From contig CAWJFC010000028.1 of NCBI GenBank assembly GCA_963841945.1, positions 496,001 to 560,000 of the forward strand: 64,000 bases of DNA, given 5' to 3'. The notes beneath the pieces were generated by a model, which worked only from the letters and a program-made list of their open reading frames with translations, searched no databases and was not told the origin of the DNA. This DNA comes from Acidiflorens sp963841945 (GTDB taxonomy: Bacteria; Acidobacteriota; Terriglobia; Terriglobales; Acidobacteriaceae). The position numbers and the translations under genes were made by a program. Every line of letters begins with the position of its first letter. Positions within the stretch are counted from its first letter, which is position 1. Positions 53,889 through 62,388 of this stretch are shown piece by piece.

Positions 53889-54329
53889 GTGTCTAAATCC
53901 GGTCAGAAGCTAACTCTCGTAGAGAGCATCGGTCCTTCGCGATCGTCGCGCTCACGTGAAGATAATAAGGCTGCGGTAAGATTTGCCATCGATCCTGTTC
54001 GACGGCTTGTGACCGCGAGATTTTGTGAAACCTTAACTGCAACCGATATCGAGAGCTACGTGCAAGACCTGCTCGCTCATCCCAGTTTTGATCCGGCGTT
54101 TTCTGAAATTGCCGACATCAGCAAGGTTACGGAGCTTCCACTCGAAGGCCCCGATTTCCTGCAGCTCGCCGACCGCATCGATCCGTTTTCGGTCGCGTCC
54201 AAACGTGCCTTCGTCGCCCAAAGTTCTTTGCAAAAACATGCCGCCACCTTGCACCGAATTCTGCGCAACCACAGACATTTCGAGATCTTTGAGACCCTGG
54301 AAGAGGCGGAGCGCTGGATCGTCAGTTAA
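53889..54329 (+). CDS. Hypothetical STAS/SpoIIAA-like protein
   Basis: 146 residues, GTG start at 53889. The pattern of strands and helices (FAIDPVRRLVTARFCETLTA, SFDPAFSEIADISKVTEL, ASKRAFVAQSSLQKHAATLH, HFEIFETLEEAERWI) resembles the SpoIIAA-like/STAS group of small soluble proteins, where the ending EIFETLEEAERWL is common. The ligand is unknown. It lies between palindromes C and D. Confidence 0.6.
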   Translation: MSKSGQKLTLVESIGPSRSSRSREDNKAAVRFAIDPVRRLVTARFCETLTATDIESYVQDLLAHPSFDPAFSEIADISKVTELPLEGPDFLQLADRIDPFSVASKRAFVAQSSLQKHAATLHRILRNHRHFEIFETLEEAERWIVS

Positions 54330-54413
54330 CCAACCCGGCTGCTGCGCGGTTTGTTGCAGGCCGCTTGCAGAGCCGATCATCTCCATCAGGGAGAAGTGCA
54401 AGTTCGCGTTGAA

Positions 54414-54493
54414 AAGGCATTTACACCAAGTGTGCGCCTTCCGTTCGCCTTTTCCAGATTCAATGCGTGCAATGGCGATCTATCGTCCACATA
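54414..54493 (+). repeat. Array palindrome D
   Basis: Left AAAGGCATTTACACC, right ATTCAATGCGTGCAATGGCG then ATCTATCGTCCACATACC. More diverged; it matches palindrome F best (both have AGGCATTTACACC and ATGGCGAT.TATCG). Confidence 0.6.
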
Positions 54494-54531
54494 CCTCTGC
54501 CGATGGGCACGCAGCGTGTCGAGTACAAGTT

Positions 54532-55554
54532 CTATTTTTGCCCGCGCGGTATCGCTGGATTGGCCGACATTGGATTGGCCGATATTGGATTGGCCGACGC
54601 TGGGTTGGCAGACGCTGGATCGCCAGATCCTGAGGGCGTGGGCGAGGTCGGCGCGCCGCTCGTTCCATGCCCAGCCTTGGTCGGTAATTTTGCGGCTTCG
54701 CTCACGATGGCTGCGGCTCGGTCTTTGCTGGTCTGGCATGCGGGATCGGAGATGCGGCATTGCGCGAGCGTGTATTTGCATCCGCAATCGCAGGCTTCCG
54801 CATTGAGTTTGTGCAAGGCGGCCATGCGCTGTTCCTGGGTCAGTTTTGAGGTGTCGATTCCCGGCAGCATGGTTGCGCGGTCGGCGTGCTTCAGAGACAC
54901 TTCACCGGTGTCTTCAAAAGTTTCTATTCTCGCCGGAATCGGCAGATTCAGCAGGGCGCGGGCTTCGATCTCGTACAGCGCCGGATCGAAGAGCCCCACA
55001 TGCTTTTGCACCATCTTGCCTTCCTGATTGATCACAAAAAGCGTGGGCAGCGCGCTGATGCCTCCATAGGCAAGGCGCACCGACACGGGGGTCATGGCCA
55101 CCGGATAGTTGATGCCCTTGTCTTTAACGAACGCGCTTAGCCGCTCGGCGTCGTTGTCATCGACATCCATGCCGATAATCTGCACGCGGTCTTTATAGGC
55201 CTCTTGAATTCGGATCAGGCCGGAAATTTCCGCGCGGCACGGCCCGCACCATGTGGCCCAGAAGTTGAGCAGCACCACTTTGCCTTTGAACGTCTGCAAG
55301 GTGAGTTCTCTTCCGTCGAGGTCTTTAACCTTGAGCTCGGGCGCAGGATCGGGATCGCGCACAAAGCGTATGACCGGCTGCGGTTGCTGCCGTTGCTGCT
55401 GCTGATCTGGTTGCAGAAGTTGCGCGCCCGCCTGGAGCGGAATCAGTGCCAGTGCCAAGCTCAGGCCTAGGGCCAGGCTCACCAGTTGGCACACCGCCAG
55501 CGCGATTTGGAGACTCTTCCCGCCTGTGCGCATCCTGATCGTCGTCCTGCTCAT
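54532..55554 (-). CDS. TlpA-like thioredoxin-fold protein with pentapeptide tail
   Basis: 340 residues. An N-terminal signal anchor (residues 15-42) precedes a TlpA/ResA thioredoxin domain at about 70-200: FKGKVVLLNFWATWCGPCRA with the CGPC active site, GMDVDDNDAERLSAFV and ISALPTLFVINQEG (cis-Pro loop). A Cys-rich segment (CDCGCKYTLAQCRISDPACQ) follows. The C-terminus holds five SANPx pentapeptides encoded by a 15-bp tandem repeat. Probably a periplasmic disulfide reductase. The Cys-rich segment is unusual for TlpA and may bind metal or be its substrate mimic. Confidence 0.85.
   Translation of the reverse strand: MSRTTIRMRTGGKSLQIALAVCQLVSLALGLSLALALIPLQAGAQLLQPDQQQQRQQPQPVIRFVRDPDPAPELKVKDLDGRELTLQTFKGKVVLLNFWATWCGPCRAEISGLIRIQEAYKDRVQIIGMDVDDNDAERLSAFVKDKGINYPVAMTPVSVRLAYGGISALPTLFVINQEGKMVQKHVGLFDPALYEIEARALLNLPIPARIETFEDTGEVSLKHADRATMLPGIDTSKLTQEQRMAALHKLNAEACDCGCKYTLAQCRISDPACQTSKDRAAAIVSEAAKLPTKAGHGTSGAPTSPTPSGSGDPASANPASANPISANPMSANPAIPRGQK
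54555..54629. repeat. In-frame 15-bp tandem repeat at the 3' end of the TlpA-like gene
   Basis: Five 15-bp units of the type TTGGATTGGCCGACA, decoded on the minus strand as SANPx pentapeptides. Confidence 0.9.
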
Positions 55555-55835
55555 GCGTTCTTAGATCATAATCGAGAATGGGAGCCGACATTGTCATGGA
55601 CTCAATGTCATGGAATGAATGTCGCCCGTTGCCGGGATGATGAGGTATGAGGTTATTGCTCATTGACCTGCCGCAACCAATTTCGAAGTTCTCAATTTTT
55701 CAGCCTCGCGGGGGGACTGCGGGAAAACTCCTCCGCTAAAATGCTACGTGATTCTAGGATCGACCAGCCTCGGGAGGAGACACTCACCTCGGCGGGGACA
55801 CTAACCTACTCGTAACCGATGGACTAAGGAGATTC

Positions 55836-56309
55836 ATGTCAAGAATCAGGAGATCACTGTTATTGGTGTTGGCTTCCACGGCGCTCTGGCTGTTGCCGAC
55901 GATGGGGATCGCGGAGAAGAGCCCGGATCCGGCGGCCGGCCCGATACCGGCGCAGGTCGTTAGTGGGAAGAAAGTTTTCATCTCCTACAAAGAGAGCGAT
56001 GCCGACCCTGGCCTGCCCAACCTGACCTACAACGAGTTTTATGCGCTGATGAAGAGTTGGGGGAAATATGAATTGACCGGAACGCCGGCGGACGCGGATT
56101 TGATTTTCGAAATCGCTTATGTCAGCGGCATCACGGATTCTCAGCTTCGCATGTCGATCGTCGATCCTAAAACACATGTTGTACTGTGGCCGTTCGTACA
56201 GCACGTGGAAGGCTCGGCCCGCGAAAAAGGCAGGCGGAAGAAGTTTGACTCGGCGATGAGCGATCTGGTGGACGATTTGAAAAAAGTCACGACGCCGGGG
56301 GCGCAATAA
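55836..56309 (+). CDS. Exported hypothetical protein
   Basis: 157 residues. Signal peptide MSRIRRSLLLVLASTALWLL...GIA. The mature part is YNEFYALMKSWGKYELTGTP, ADLIFEIAYVSGITDSQLRM and VVLWPFVQHVEGSAREKG. The pattern (small kinetically soluble domain reporting on 'DADLIFEI...L.IVDPKT..VLW') resembles exported proteins common in Acidobacteria, but I cannot name the family. AAGGAG lies upstream of the ATG. Divergent from the TlpA-like gene. Confidence 0.7.
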   Translation: MSRIRRSLLLVLASTALWLLPTMGIAEKSPDPAAGPIPAQVVSGKKVFISYKESDADPGLPNLTYNEFYALMKSWGKYELTGTPADADLIFEIAYVSGITDSQLRMSIVDPKTHVVLWPFVQHVEGSAREKGRRKKFDSAMSDLVDDLKKVTTPGAQ

Positions 56310-56320
56310 ACCGGGACCCG

Positions 56321-56382
56321 AAAGCGTTCGCAAAGTACGCCGCGGGCCAACGAGTGAAATTGGGATTTTTCGCCAACTACGG
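56321..56382 (+). repeat. Array palindrome E
   Basis: Right arm CGAGTGAAATTGGGATTTTT then CGCCAACTACGG; the left arm AAAGCGTTCGCAAAGTACGC is poorly conserved. It lies between convergent gene ends. Confidence 0.65.
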
Positions 56383-56862
56383 ACAGCTTGGTTCCACCAT
56401 GTAGATGGAATCGCAGAATTTATGCCGCTTGTGTGAGTAGCTCGTGGGAAATTTGATCGCTGGTCGAGCGACGCCGTTTTTGAAAACGATAAAGGCAAGC
56501 TGATAGTCTCCGTCACGCTTGCCGTCGAAACAGAACCTCCTTTCCGTCGCAGGGCACGGGACTTTTGTCCCGACCTGCGTTGTGCATTCCCTCTCACGTT
56601 TCTCAACAACAACTTTCTTTGAGTCGAGGATTGTCGTGCCAGCCTTATTCCGCAGTTGCACGGTAATTTCATCGTCGAGGCCGTAGTCTGAGGGGCGACC
56701 GCAAATATCGCCTGAACAGGCCTGCACAGTTCCGCAGAGGCATGAAACCTTGTGGCGTAGGTATTTCAGAGTTGAACAATCTGAACCGTTGGACGGAGTC
56801 TGCGAGACCAGGGGAGAGATAACCAAGAGCAACACGGCTGTGATTGTTAGAGAGCGGTTCAC
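56377..56862 (-). CDS. Exported Cys-rich hypothetical protein
   Basis: About 161 residues from a GTG at 56862, chosen because a signal peptide (VNRSLTITAVLLLVISPLVS) begins there; the ATG at 56943 lies inside palindrome F. The mature part has about eleven cysteines (CLCGTVQACSGDICGRP, ERECTTQVGTKVPC, RFCFDGKRDG) and probably several disulfides, with a beta-rich pattern like a carrier or binding domain. The family is not recognised. Confidence 0.6.
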   Translation of the reverse strand: MNRSLTITAVLLLVISPLVSQTPSNGSDCSTLKYLRHKVSCLCGTVQACSGDICGRPSDYGLDDEITVQLRNKAGTTILDSKKVVVEKRERECTTQVGTKVPCPATERRFCFDGKRDGDYQLAFIVFKNGVARPAIKFPTSYSHKRHKFCDSIYMVEPSCP

Positions 56863-56913
56863 GGTAAGCACTTTACGCCCAAAGATTGCATCACTCCACA
56901 ATGACTGTCGTAA

Positions 56914-56974
56914 GCAGGCATTTACACCCTCCGGTGAGGCCAACGAGTGCTATGGCGATTTATCGACAACTGAG
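56914..56974 (+). repeat. Array palindrome F
   Basis: Left AGGCATTTACACCCTCCGG, right CCAACGAGTGCTATGGCGAT then TTATCGACAACTGAGC. It sits between the divergent starts of the Cys-rich protein and the kinase. Confidence 0.65.
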
Positions 56975-57057
56975 CCTCGTTCGAGTACCAACACCTGCTC
57001 GCTCGTTGACTTACCCCGTAGTCCGCCCTACCATGACTGCGCGCCGCTTCTCGAAAG

Positions 57058-60054
57058 ATGCTCGACCAAACCATCTCCCATTACCGGATTGTCGAAAAGC
57101 TCGGTGGCGGCGGCATGGGAGTCGTCTTCAAGGCCGAAGATACCGACCTGCATCGCTTCGTCGCCCTGAAATTTCTTCCCGATGATGTTGCACAAGACAC
57201 GCAGGCTCTCGCGCGCTTCCAGCGCGAAGCACAAGCTGCATCGGCGCTGAATCATCCGAACATCTGCACCATCCACGAGATCGGCAAACACGACGGCCGG
57301 TTGTTCATCGTCATGGAGTTCCTCGACGGCCTGACGCTGAAGCATCGCATCGGCGGCAAGTCGTTGGAGAACGATCCGCTTCTCTCCCTTGCCATCGAAA
57401 TCGCTGACGCGCTCGACGCCTCGCATAGCGAAGGCATTGTTCATCGCGACATCAAGCCTGCCAACATCTTCGTCACCAAGCGCGGTCACGCCAAGGTTCT
57501 CGACTTCGGACTAGCAAAGGTCACGACCAAGAACAACTCGTCGACCGGAAACACCGCGACCATGCTCACATCCGACCAGTTGACGAGTGCGGGGGCGATG
57601 CTCGGCACAGTTGCCTACATGTCGCCCGAGCAGGTCAAAGCGAGAGAGCTCGACGCCCGCTCCGATTTGTTTTCGTTTGGAGCTGTGCTCTATGAAATGG
57701 CGACGGGTAAGTTGCCGTTCGAGGGTGAGAGTTCCGGCGACATTTGTGGTGCGATTGTCCATCAGGAACCAGCGGCAATCGCACAGTCCAATCCCAACGC
57801 TGCCGCCGGACTCGAAGCCATCATCCGCAAGGCACTGGAGAAAGATCGCGAGCTGCGCTACCAGCACGCCTCCGAAATCCGCACCGATCTGCAGCGCTTG
57901 AAGCGCGACACCGTAAGCGGACGTTTTACGGCGGTGAGTTCAGGATCGACGGGTGGCCCACTCAAGCCCTCTTTTGGCTTGAGTGGGGATGTCAAAAGCC
58001 CGAGTGGGGAAGTTGGAAACCGACTCGATGTGGGGACGACCATTGGCCGTGTGGGGCCGGACACTCCTATCCGGCCAGGGCGAGCGAAGCTCGCCGGCTA
58101 CGCCGCCGGAGCCCTCATATTAGTAGCCCTGATTGCTGGCAGTCTCTACTACTACCACTACCACCGCCCCAAACCCCTCACCGACAAAGACACCATCGTC
58201 CTCGCCGACTTCGACAACACAACCGGAGACGCCGTTTTCGACGACACGCTCAAGACCGCGCTCACCGTTTCCCTGAACCAGTCGCCGTTTCTGAACGTGC
58301 TTTCCGACAACAAAGTTGTGGCAACGCTGAAGCAGATGACGAAGCCGCCAGATACAAAACTCGCGCCCGATGTGGCCCGCGAGCTTTGCCAGCGGGCGGG
58401 CAGCAAGGCTTACGTTGCTGGGGCGATCGGCAGGCTGGGCAACAAGTATGTACTGGAATTGAAGGCGGTGAATTGCCTGAGCGGGGACTCGCTCGGTGAG
58501 CAGCAGGTAACGGCGGAGTCCAAGGAGAAAGTGCTGGATACGCTGGGTCAGGCAGCATCGAAGCTGCGTACCGACTTGGGGGAATCGCTGACCACTGTAC
58601 AAAAGTTTGATGTCCCTCTGGACCAAGCGACCACCCAGTCGCTGGAAGCGCTAAAGGCGTATTCGCTTGCGAGCAGAGCCAACCAAGAAAAGGGTGACAA
58701 AGCGAGCATGCCCTACTATCAGCGCGCAATCGAACTGGATCCAAATTTTGCCATGGCGTATTTCACGTTGGGCACCGATTACACCACTGTCGCGGAGGTA
58801 GGACGCTCCAGAGAGTACTACACCAGAGCATTCCAGTTGCAGGAACATGCCAGCGAACGGGAGAGGTTACAGATCCTCGGTGCATATTATGAATACACAA
58901 CTGGAGAACTGGACAAGGGCGCGCAGACACTCGAGGAGGAGATTGCGATCTATCCGCGGGTGAGTCAACCCTACGACCAGCTATGCGTACTTTACGATGA
59001 GCTGGGACAGTATGAGAAAGCTTTGGACGTGTTGGAACAAAGAAAGCAGCTGTACCCAAAGTCGGTGTCGTACCAGAATGTTGCTAACAACCTTTTGGGT
59101 TTGCAGCGTTTCAACGAGGCCCGCCAGTTGTTGCACGAAGGGGTAACGCTAGAACCGAGCGATTTTATTCTCCACAATGCTCTCTACGGTCTGGCCTTCA
59201 TTGAGTCGGACTCTGCCGCGATGGTGGAGCAGCAACAGTGGTACGTGGGCAAGCCCGGGTTCGAGAATATGGGGCTGGAGTTGGCAGCCGATACGGAGGC
59301 GTCTGTCGGCCATCAGGCCAAAGCGCGGGAGTTCACCAAGCGGGCCGTCGCCTCCGCCATCGGGGCTGACAGCAAGGAAAATGGAGCAGTATGGCAGGCG
59401 AATGCTGCCGTGCAACAAGCGGCCTACGGAAATATCACAGAAGCGCGACAGTCAGCCACAGCGGCTTTGCAGCTTGCTCCCACGAACGCGGGCGTGGAGA
59501 GCGAAGCCGCGCTTGCTTTTGCCATGACGGGTGATACAGCAAAAGCCGAGTCCCTGGCCCAGGACTTAGGAAAACACTATCCGCTGGATACCCAGATGCA
59601 GGCGCTCTGGCTGACCGCGATTCATGCGCAACTGGCGCTAGGCAGAAAGAATCCGGCCGCCGCTCTTAGTGCCTTGACCGCTGCTTCCCCCATCGAGTTC
59701 GCGTCGTTGCAGTTCGAGCTCTATGGGTCCTGCCTGTATCCGACGTATATTCGCGGCGAAGCGTATCTGGCGGCGGGGCAGGGCAAGGAAGCCGCCGCCG
59801 AGTTCCAGAAAATTCTCGACCACAGCGGCGTCGTCTGGAATTGCTGGACGGGAACGTTAGCGCATCTGGGTGTGGCGCGGGCGAACGCACTGCAATCGAA
59901 AACTCTTCAAGGACGAGGGCAAGACGCGGATGCCGATCTCGCGCGAAGTCGCGCCCTCGCCGCTTATAAAGATTTCTTCACCCTGTGGAAAGATGCCGAC
60001 CCGGATATCCCGATTTACAAACAAGCGAAAGCCGAGTACGCGAAGCTGCAGTAG
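57058..60054 (+). CDS. Membrane serine/threonine protein kinase with TPR sensor region
   Basis: 998 residues. A Hanks-type kinase domain occupies residues about 6-280: YRIVEKLGGGGMGVVFKAED, Lys38 in VALKFLP, Asp131 in HRDIKPANIF, Asp149 in DFG, and the APE-like SPEQVKARELDARSD. A juxtamembrane linker (about 290-345) is built partly from palindromic DNA repeats. One membrane helix lies near 345-365. The outer part has a strand-rich module (IVLADFDNTTGDAVFDDTLK) and then many TPR repeats. It is a common Acidobacteria architecture. By far the largest gene in the array. Confidence 0.93.
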   Translation: MLDQTISHYRIVEKLGGGGMGVVFKAEDTDLHRFVALKFLPDDVAQDTQALARFQREAQAASALNHPNICTIHEIGKHDGRLFIVMEFLDGLTLKHRIGGKSLENDPLLSLAIEIADALDASHSEGIVHRDIKPANIFVTKRGHAKVLDFGLAKVTTKNNSSTGNTATMLTSDQLTSAGAMLGTVAYMSPEQVKARELDARSDLFSFGAVLYEMATGKLPFEGESSGDICGAIVHQEPAAIAQSNPNAAAGLEAIIRKALEKDRELRYQHASEIRTDLQRLKRDTVSGRFTAVSSGSTGGPLKPSFGLSGDVKSPSGEVGNRLDVGTTIGRVGPDTPIRPGRAKLAGYAAGALILVALIAGSLYYYHYHRPKPLTDKDTIVLADFDNTTGDAVFDDTLKTALTVSLNQSPFLNVLSDNKVVATLKQMTKPPDTKLAPDVARELCQRAGSKAYVAGAIGRLGNKYVLELKAVNCLSGDSLGEQQVTAESKEKVLDTLGQAASKLRTDLGESLTTVQKFDVPLDQATTQSLEALKAYSLASRANQEKGDKASMPYYQRAIELDPNFAMAYFTLGTDYTTVAEVGRSREYYTRAFQLQEHASERERLQILGAYYEYTTGELDKGAQTLEEEIAIYPRVSQPYDQLCVLYDELGQYEKALDVLEQRKQLYPKSVSYQNVANNLLGLQRFNEARQLLHEGVTLEPSDFILHNALYGLAFIESDSAAMVEQQQWYVGKPGFENMGLELAADTEASVGHQAKAREFTKRAVASAIGADSKENGAVWQANAAVQQAAYGNITEARQSATAALQLAPTNAGVESEAALAFAMTGDTAKAESLAQDLGKHYPLDTQMQALWLTAIHAQLALGRKNPAAALSALTAASPIEFASLQFELYGSCLYPTYIRGEAYLAAGQGKEAAAEFQKILDHSGVVWNCWTGTLAHLGVARANALQSKTLQGRGQDADADLARSRALAAYKDFFTLWKDADPDIPIYKQAKAEYAKLQ

Positions 60055-60063
60055 TCGAGTGTT

Positions 60064-60090
60064 GTTAACAGGCGATTTCACTCAGAACCC
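60064..60090 (+). repeat. Array palindrome, left arm only (before duplicated unit 1)
   Basis: GTTAACAGGCGATTTCACTC then AGAACCC, with no right arm before the next gene end. The same half site precedes the second copy at 62359. Confidence 0.7.
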
Positions 60091-60557
60091 ACCTTCTATC
60101 GCCAGTGATGAACGATAGCGAACCACAAGAACAACCCCAAGATCAACAGGAGCAACCCGCTACAGACAACCGAAACGATTGCAACGGCGGCTCTAGCCGG
60201 ATGATCGCGTGAAGCTGTTTTGACGAGCAGGACAGAGCCGACTATCTCGGAGGCGAAGATTATGATCAGTCCGAACGTTGCGGCGACTTCACCCACCCCA
60301 CCTGCGACGGCAGTCAATCCCGTAGCTTTTTCGCTCGAAATCTCGACAACGGCGCGAACGATTCCAATCGCGGATGGTACGACAAAAAACAACAGAGGGA
60401 TCCAAGTAAGCAGGAGCCCGTAGCGAAACCTCTTGTTCCGCGTGATTTCTAGGCGCTCTTCCATCGTCGTAGAATTGAAGTGTACTCCCGCTCGGCGTCA
60501 ACTGACGAAACCAGGCGATTTCACTTAGAACGCCAGTCATGAGTGAAATCGGGATTT
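60069..60557. repeat. Duplicated 489-bp unit, copy 1
   Basis: Colinear with 62365-62853 (constant offset of 2296 bp over the whole length, no indels, scattered substitutions). It contains one minus-strand gene and ends inside a full array palindrome. Confidence 0.92.
60096..60464 (-). CDS. Small three-helix membrane protein, paralogue 1
   Basis: 122 residues with three hydrophobic helices (about 15-40, 50-80, 92-117). No known family. It differs from the product of 62392-62760 at only five positions (for example FVVP/FLVP, GIV/GII, LVKT/LGKT). It is reversed relative to the flanking kinase gene and carried on a duplicated cassette-like unit. Confidence 0.75.
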   Translation of the reverse strand: MEERLEITRNKRFRYGLLLTWIPLLFFVVPSAIGIVRAVVEISSEKATGLTAVAGGVGEVAATFGLIIIFASEIVGSVLLVKTASRDHPARAAVAIVSVVCSGLLLLILGLFLWFAIVHHWR

Positions 60558-60570
60558 ATCGCCCACTGAC
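60507..60570 (+). repeat. Array palindrome G
   Basis: The most complete copy: left AACCAGGCGATTTCACTTAG, loop AACGCCAGTC, right ATGAGTGAAATCGGGATTTA then TCGCCCACTGAC. CGATTTCACT and AGTGAAATCG are exact complements. Confidence 0.85.
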
Positions 60571-60587
60571 TATCTGCTAGGCTGCTG

Positions 60588-61061
60588 TTGCCGAGGGTTT
60601 CCACCATACGATCACTGCTAAAGTTCGTGGTATTCGTGACCGCCCTTGATCTTCTGGCGGCCGCTCAGCAGAGTGTCACCTTCCGAATCGTTGACTACAG
60701 AACGGCGAAGCCAATCGCAAGGTTGCGGGTCGATACCGAAAGCTTCAACGGGGACTTGTCCAGAGGCATGGTATCGAAAGCCGCTATCGTCATGAGAGAA
60801 TCAGCGACTACCGATAAGCATGGATCTTTTGTTGCGAGTATTCCAGCACCTCCGCCCGAACACATGCGAGTGTTTTCGTCCGATCTTTGGGATTCCACAG
60901 TAGATTTCTCTCCCGCCGAGGCGCTCAGTTCTGGCGTAGTTGTGCAATATTCACACGTCACCGAGGCGGAGAAGAAGAAAGTATTGCCGAAGCCCGGAGA
61001 GGTTGTGATTCTTGCTAAGCGGATTAGATGGTGGAATCGGATGCTTCAGGAAATCCCCTGA
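60588..61061 (+). CDS. Exported hypothetical protein
   Basis: 157 residues, TTG start at 60588, with a signal peptide (RSLLKFVVFVTALDLLAAAQQ). The mature part begins VTFRIVDYRTAKPIARLRVD, a pattern like carboxypeptidase-regulatory/peptidoglycan-type beta-sandwich domains, and ends with a conserved basic stretch (VVILAKRIRWWNRMLQEIP). The function is unknown. It lies directly after palindrome G. Confidence 0.6.
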   Translation: MPRVSTIRSLLKFVVFVTALDLLAAAQQSVTFRIVDYRTAKPIARLRVDTESFNGDLSRGMVSKAAIVMRESATTDKHGSFVASIPAPPPEHMRVFSSDLWDSTVDFSPAEALSSGVVVQYSHVTEAEKKKVLPKPGEVVILAKRIRWWNRMLQEIP

Positions 61062-61183
61062 GCAAAAGGCAACTCTAGGCGAACTGTTTCCACAGTCGAC
61101 GAGTGCTAACGAGATGTTTCGTCAACTGAAAAATCCGACCTCATTCAGGCGCGGAAAAGGACTAGAATCCACGGCGAGAGAAC

Positions 61184-61687
61184 TTGTCTATGTCGCGGTT
61201 GCGTTCACCAGTAACGCTCTTCGGTTGCGCTGCAATCCTGATGGTTCTCGTCCGGCTGCTATACTCACCTGCTGATTTTCCCGACGCCCTTCAGGCACAT
61301 TCTTACCTGTACTTTCTTGGTTTGCGGATGGACATGACCGGGTACGGATTCTTTGAGTTCGCAGCTTTGGTTTTTGCGCTTTCTGCTGTGGCCTATTACT
61401 TGACGGCGCGGCTTACAGGCCGTGAGCCGAAGGTTAACATCATCCAATTCCATTTCTTGCCTAGCCTTTTGTTTGCTCTGTTTTCAATCTTCATTACCCA
61501 CTTGGTAAATCACATTCCAGCCGCTAGAGTCGACGATCCAGTAATTAGGGCGGAGCTTAACGACTGGTTGACATGGTTCAATTGGGCCTTCGTATCCTTC
61601 GTAGTTCTCCAACTGGTCTTCGCTATTGGCGCGATCCGAACTGTCTGGCTACACAGAAGGGGATCAGTTCAGCGACAAACAGACTGA
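61184..61687 (+). CDS. Four-helix integral membrane protein, unknown
   Basis: 167 residues with a TTG at 61184, or 165 from the ATG at 61190. Four membrane helices (about 10-28, 50-75, 92-112, 132-155), with His and Asp residues in the loops (SYLYFLGLRMDMTGYGFFEF, FHFLPSLLFALFSIFITHL). The pattern is reminiscent of small haem or quinone membrane subunits, but I cannot assign it. It ends next to a MITE-like element. Confidence 0.65.
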   Translation: MSMSRLRSPVTLFGCAAILMVLVRLLYSPADFPDALQAHSYLYFLGLRMDMTGYGFFEFAALVFALSAVAYYLTARLTGREPKVNIIQFHFLPSLLFALFSIFITHLVNHIPAARVDDPVIRAELNDWLTWFNWAFVSFVVLQLVFAIGAIRTVWLHRRGSVQRQTD

Positions 61688-61710
61688 CGCGGTAATTGTT
61701 GAAATCAGGC

Positions 61711-61859
61711 GTGGCTGTTGAAAAACTCGATTTCTTGGAATTCACGAAAAACGCATCGCGTCAGGATGACTTATAAGCGACTTTCTCGATACGGGTAGAC
61801 ATTTTCTAGCCCTAAATCTGAGGCCGTTTTTATGGGGGAGGGACTTTTTCAACAGACAC
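61711..61859. mobile_element. MITE-like element with 'CTGTTGAAAAA' ends
   Basis: 149 bp bounded by GTGGCTGTTGAAAAACTC and GACTTTTTCAACAGACAC, which are inverted repeats. It has no coding capacity. Such ends occur in several IS families, so it is probably a non-autonomous derivative. It abuts palindrome H. Confidence 0.7.
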
Positions 61860-61925
61860 AGGCGATAGCACTCAAAACCCCCGTCCCGAGGTCAATGAGT
61901 TTAATTGGGATTTTGCGATATGCAA
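61857..61925 (+). repeat. Array palindrome H
   Basis: Left ACAGGCGATAGCACTCAAAACC, quoted as AGGCGATAGCACTC; right TCAATGAGTTTAATTGGGAT then TTTGCGATATGC. Diverged but in the same orientation as the others. Confidence 0.65.
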
Positions 61926-61957
61926 CCCGATTTCGAACCGGCCACCAACCTTGCGGA

Positions 61958-62257
61958 CTATCTTCCTAGAACCATTTTGTACAGACTGATGGCATAGGTA
62001 AGGAAGATGGCAATTAGAGGTAGAAAGCTCAGCGGAACAGCCCATTGTTGTAGCATCAGCAACCCGAAGCCCGTGACTGTGAAATACGCTGCAATCCATC
62101 GGAGAAAGCTGTAATCGGGGCCGTGATAGTACGTCCGGGAACGAAGATTCATAAAGTACAGCCCCCAGAACAAGACGGCGATGGCCAGGCCAAATGAGCC
62201 GCCGATACGCATCTCAGCTCTCTGACGAGGCGAGTTGCCCGCTTTACCCCAGAACAT
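61958..62257 (-). CDS. Small three-helix membrane protein
   Basis: 99 residues with three hydrophobic segments (about 18-38, 52-70, 72-92). The N-terminus is basic (MFWGKAGNSPRQRAEMRIGG); an internal ATG at 62212 is a possible start. No family recognised. It lies between palindrome H and the second duplicated unit. Confidence 0.6.
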   Translation of the reverse strand: MFWGKAGNSPRQRAEMRIGGSFGLAIAVLFWGLYFMNLRSRTYYHGPDYSFLRWIAAYFTVTGFGLLMLQQWAVPLSFLPLIAIFLTYAISLYKMVLGR

Positions 62258-62358
62258 CTCCCAAATCTCCGTTTGAAAACGCGCCAGATTAACTCTGCAT
62301 GTGCATTAGAGGATGAGGCAAGATTACTTCGGTGAACCGCGAGGACAAAGTCAATTGA

Positions 62359-62388
62359 CGTAACCAGGCCATTTCACTCAGAACCCAC
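62359..62388 (+). repeat. Array palindrome, left arm only (before duplicated unit 2)
   Basis: GTAACCAGGCCATTTCACTC then AGAACCC, matching the half site at 60064. Confidence 0.7.
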
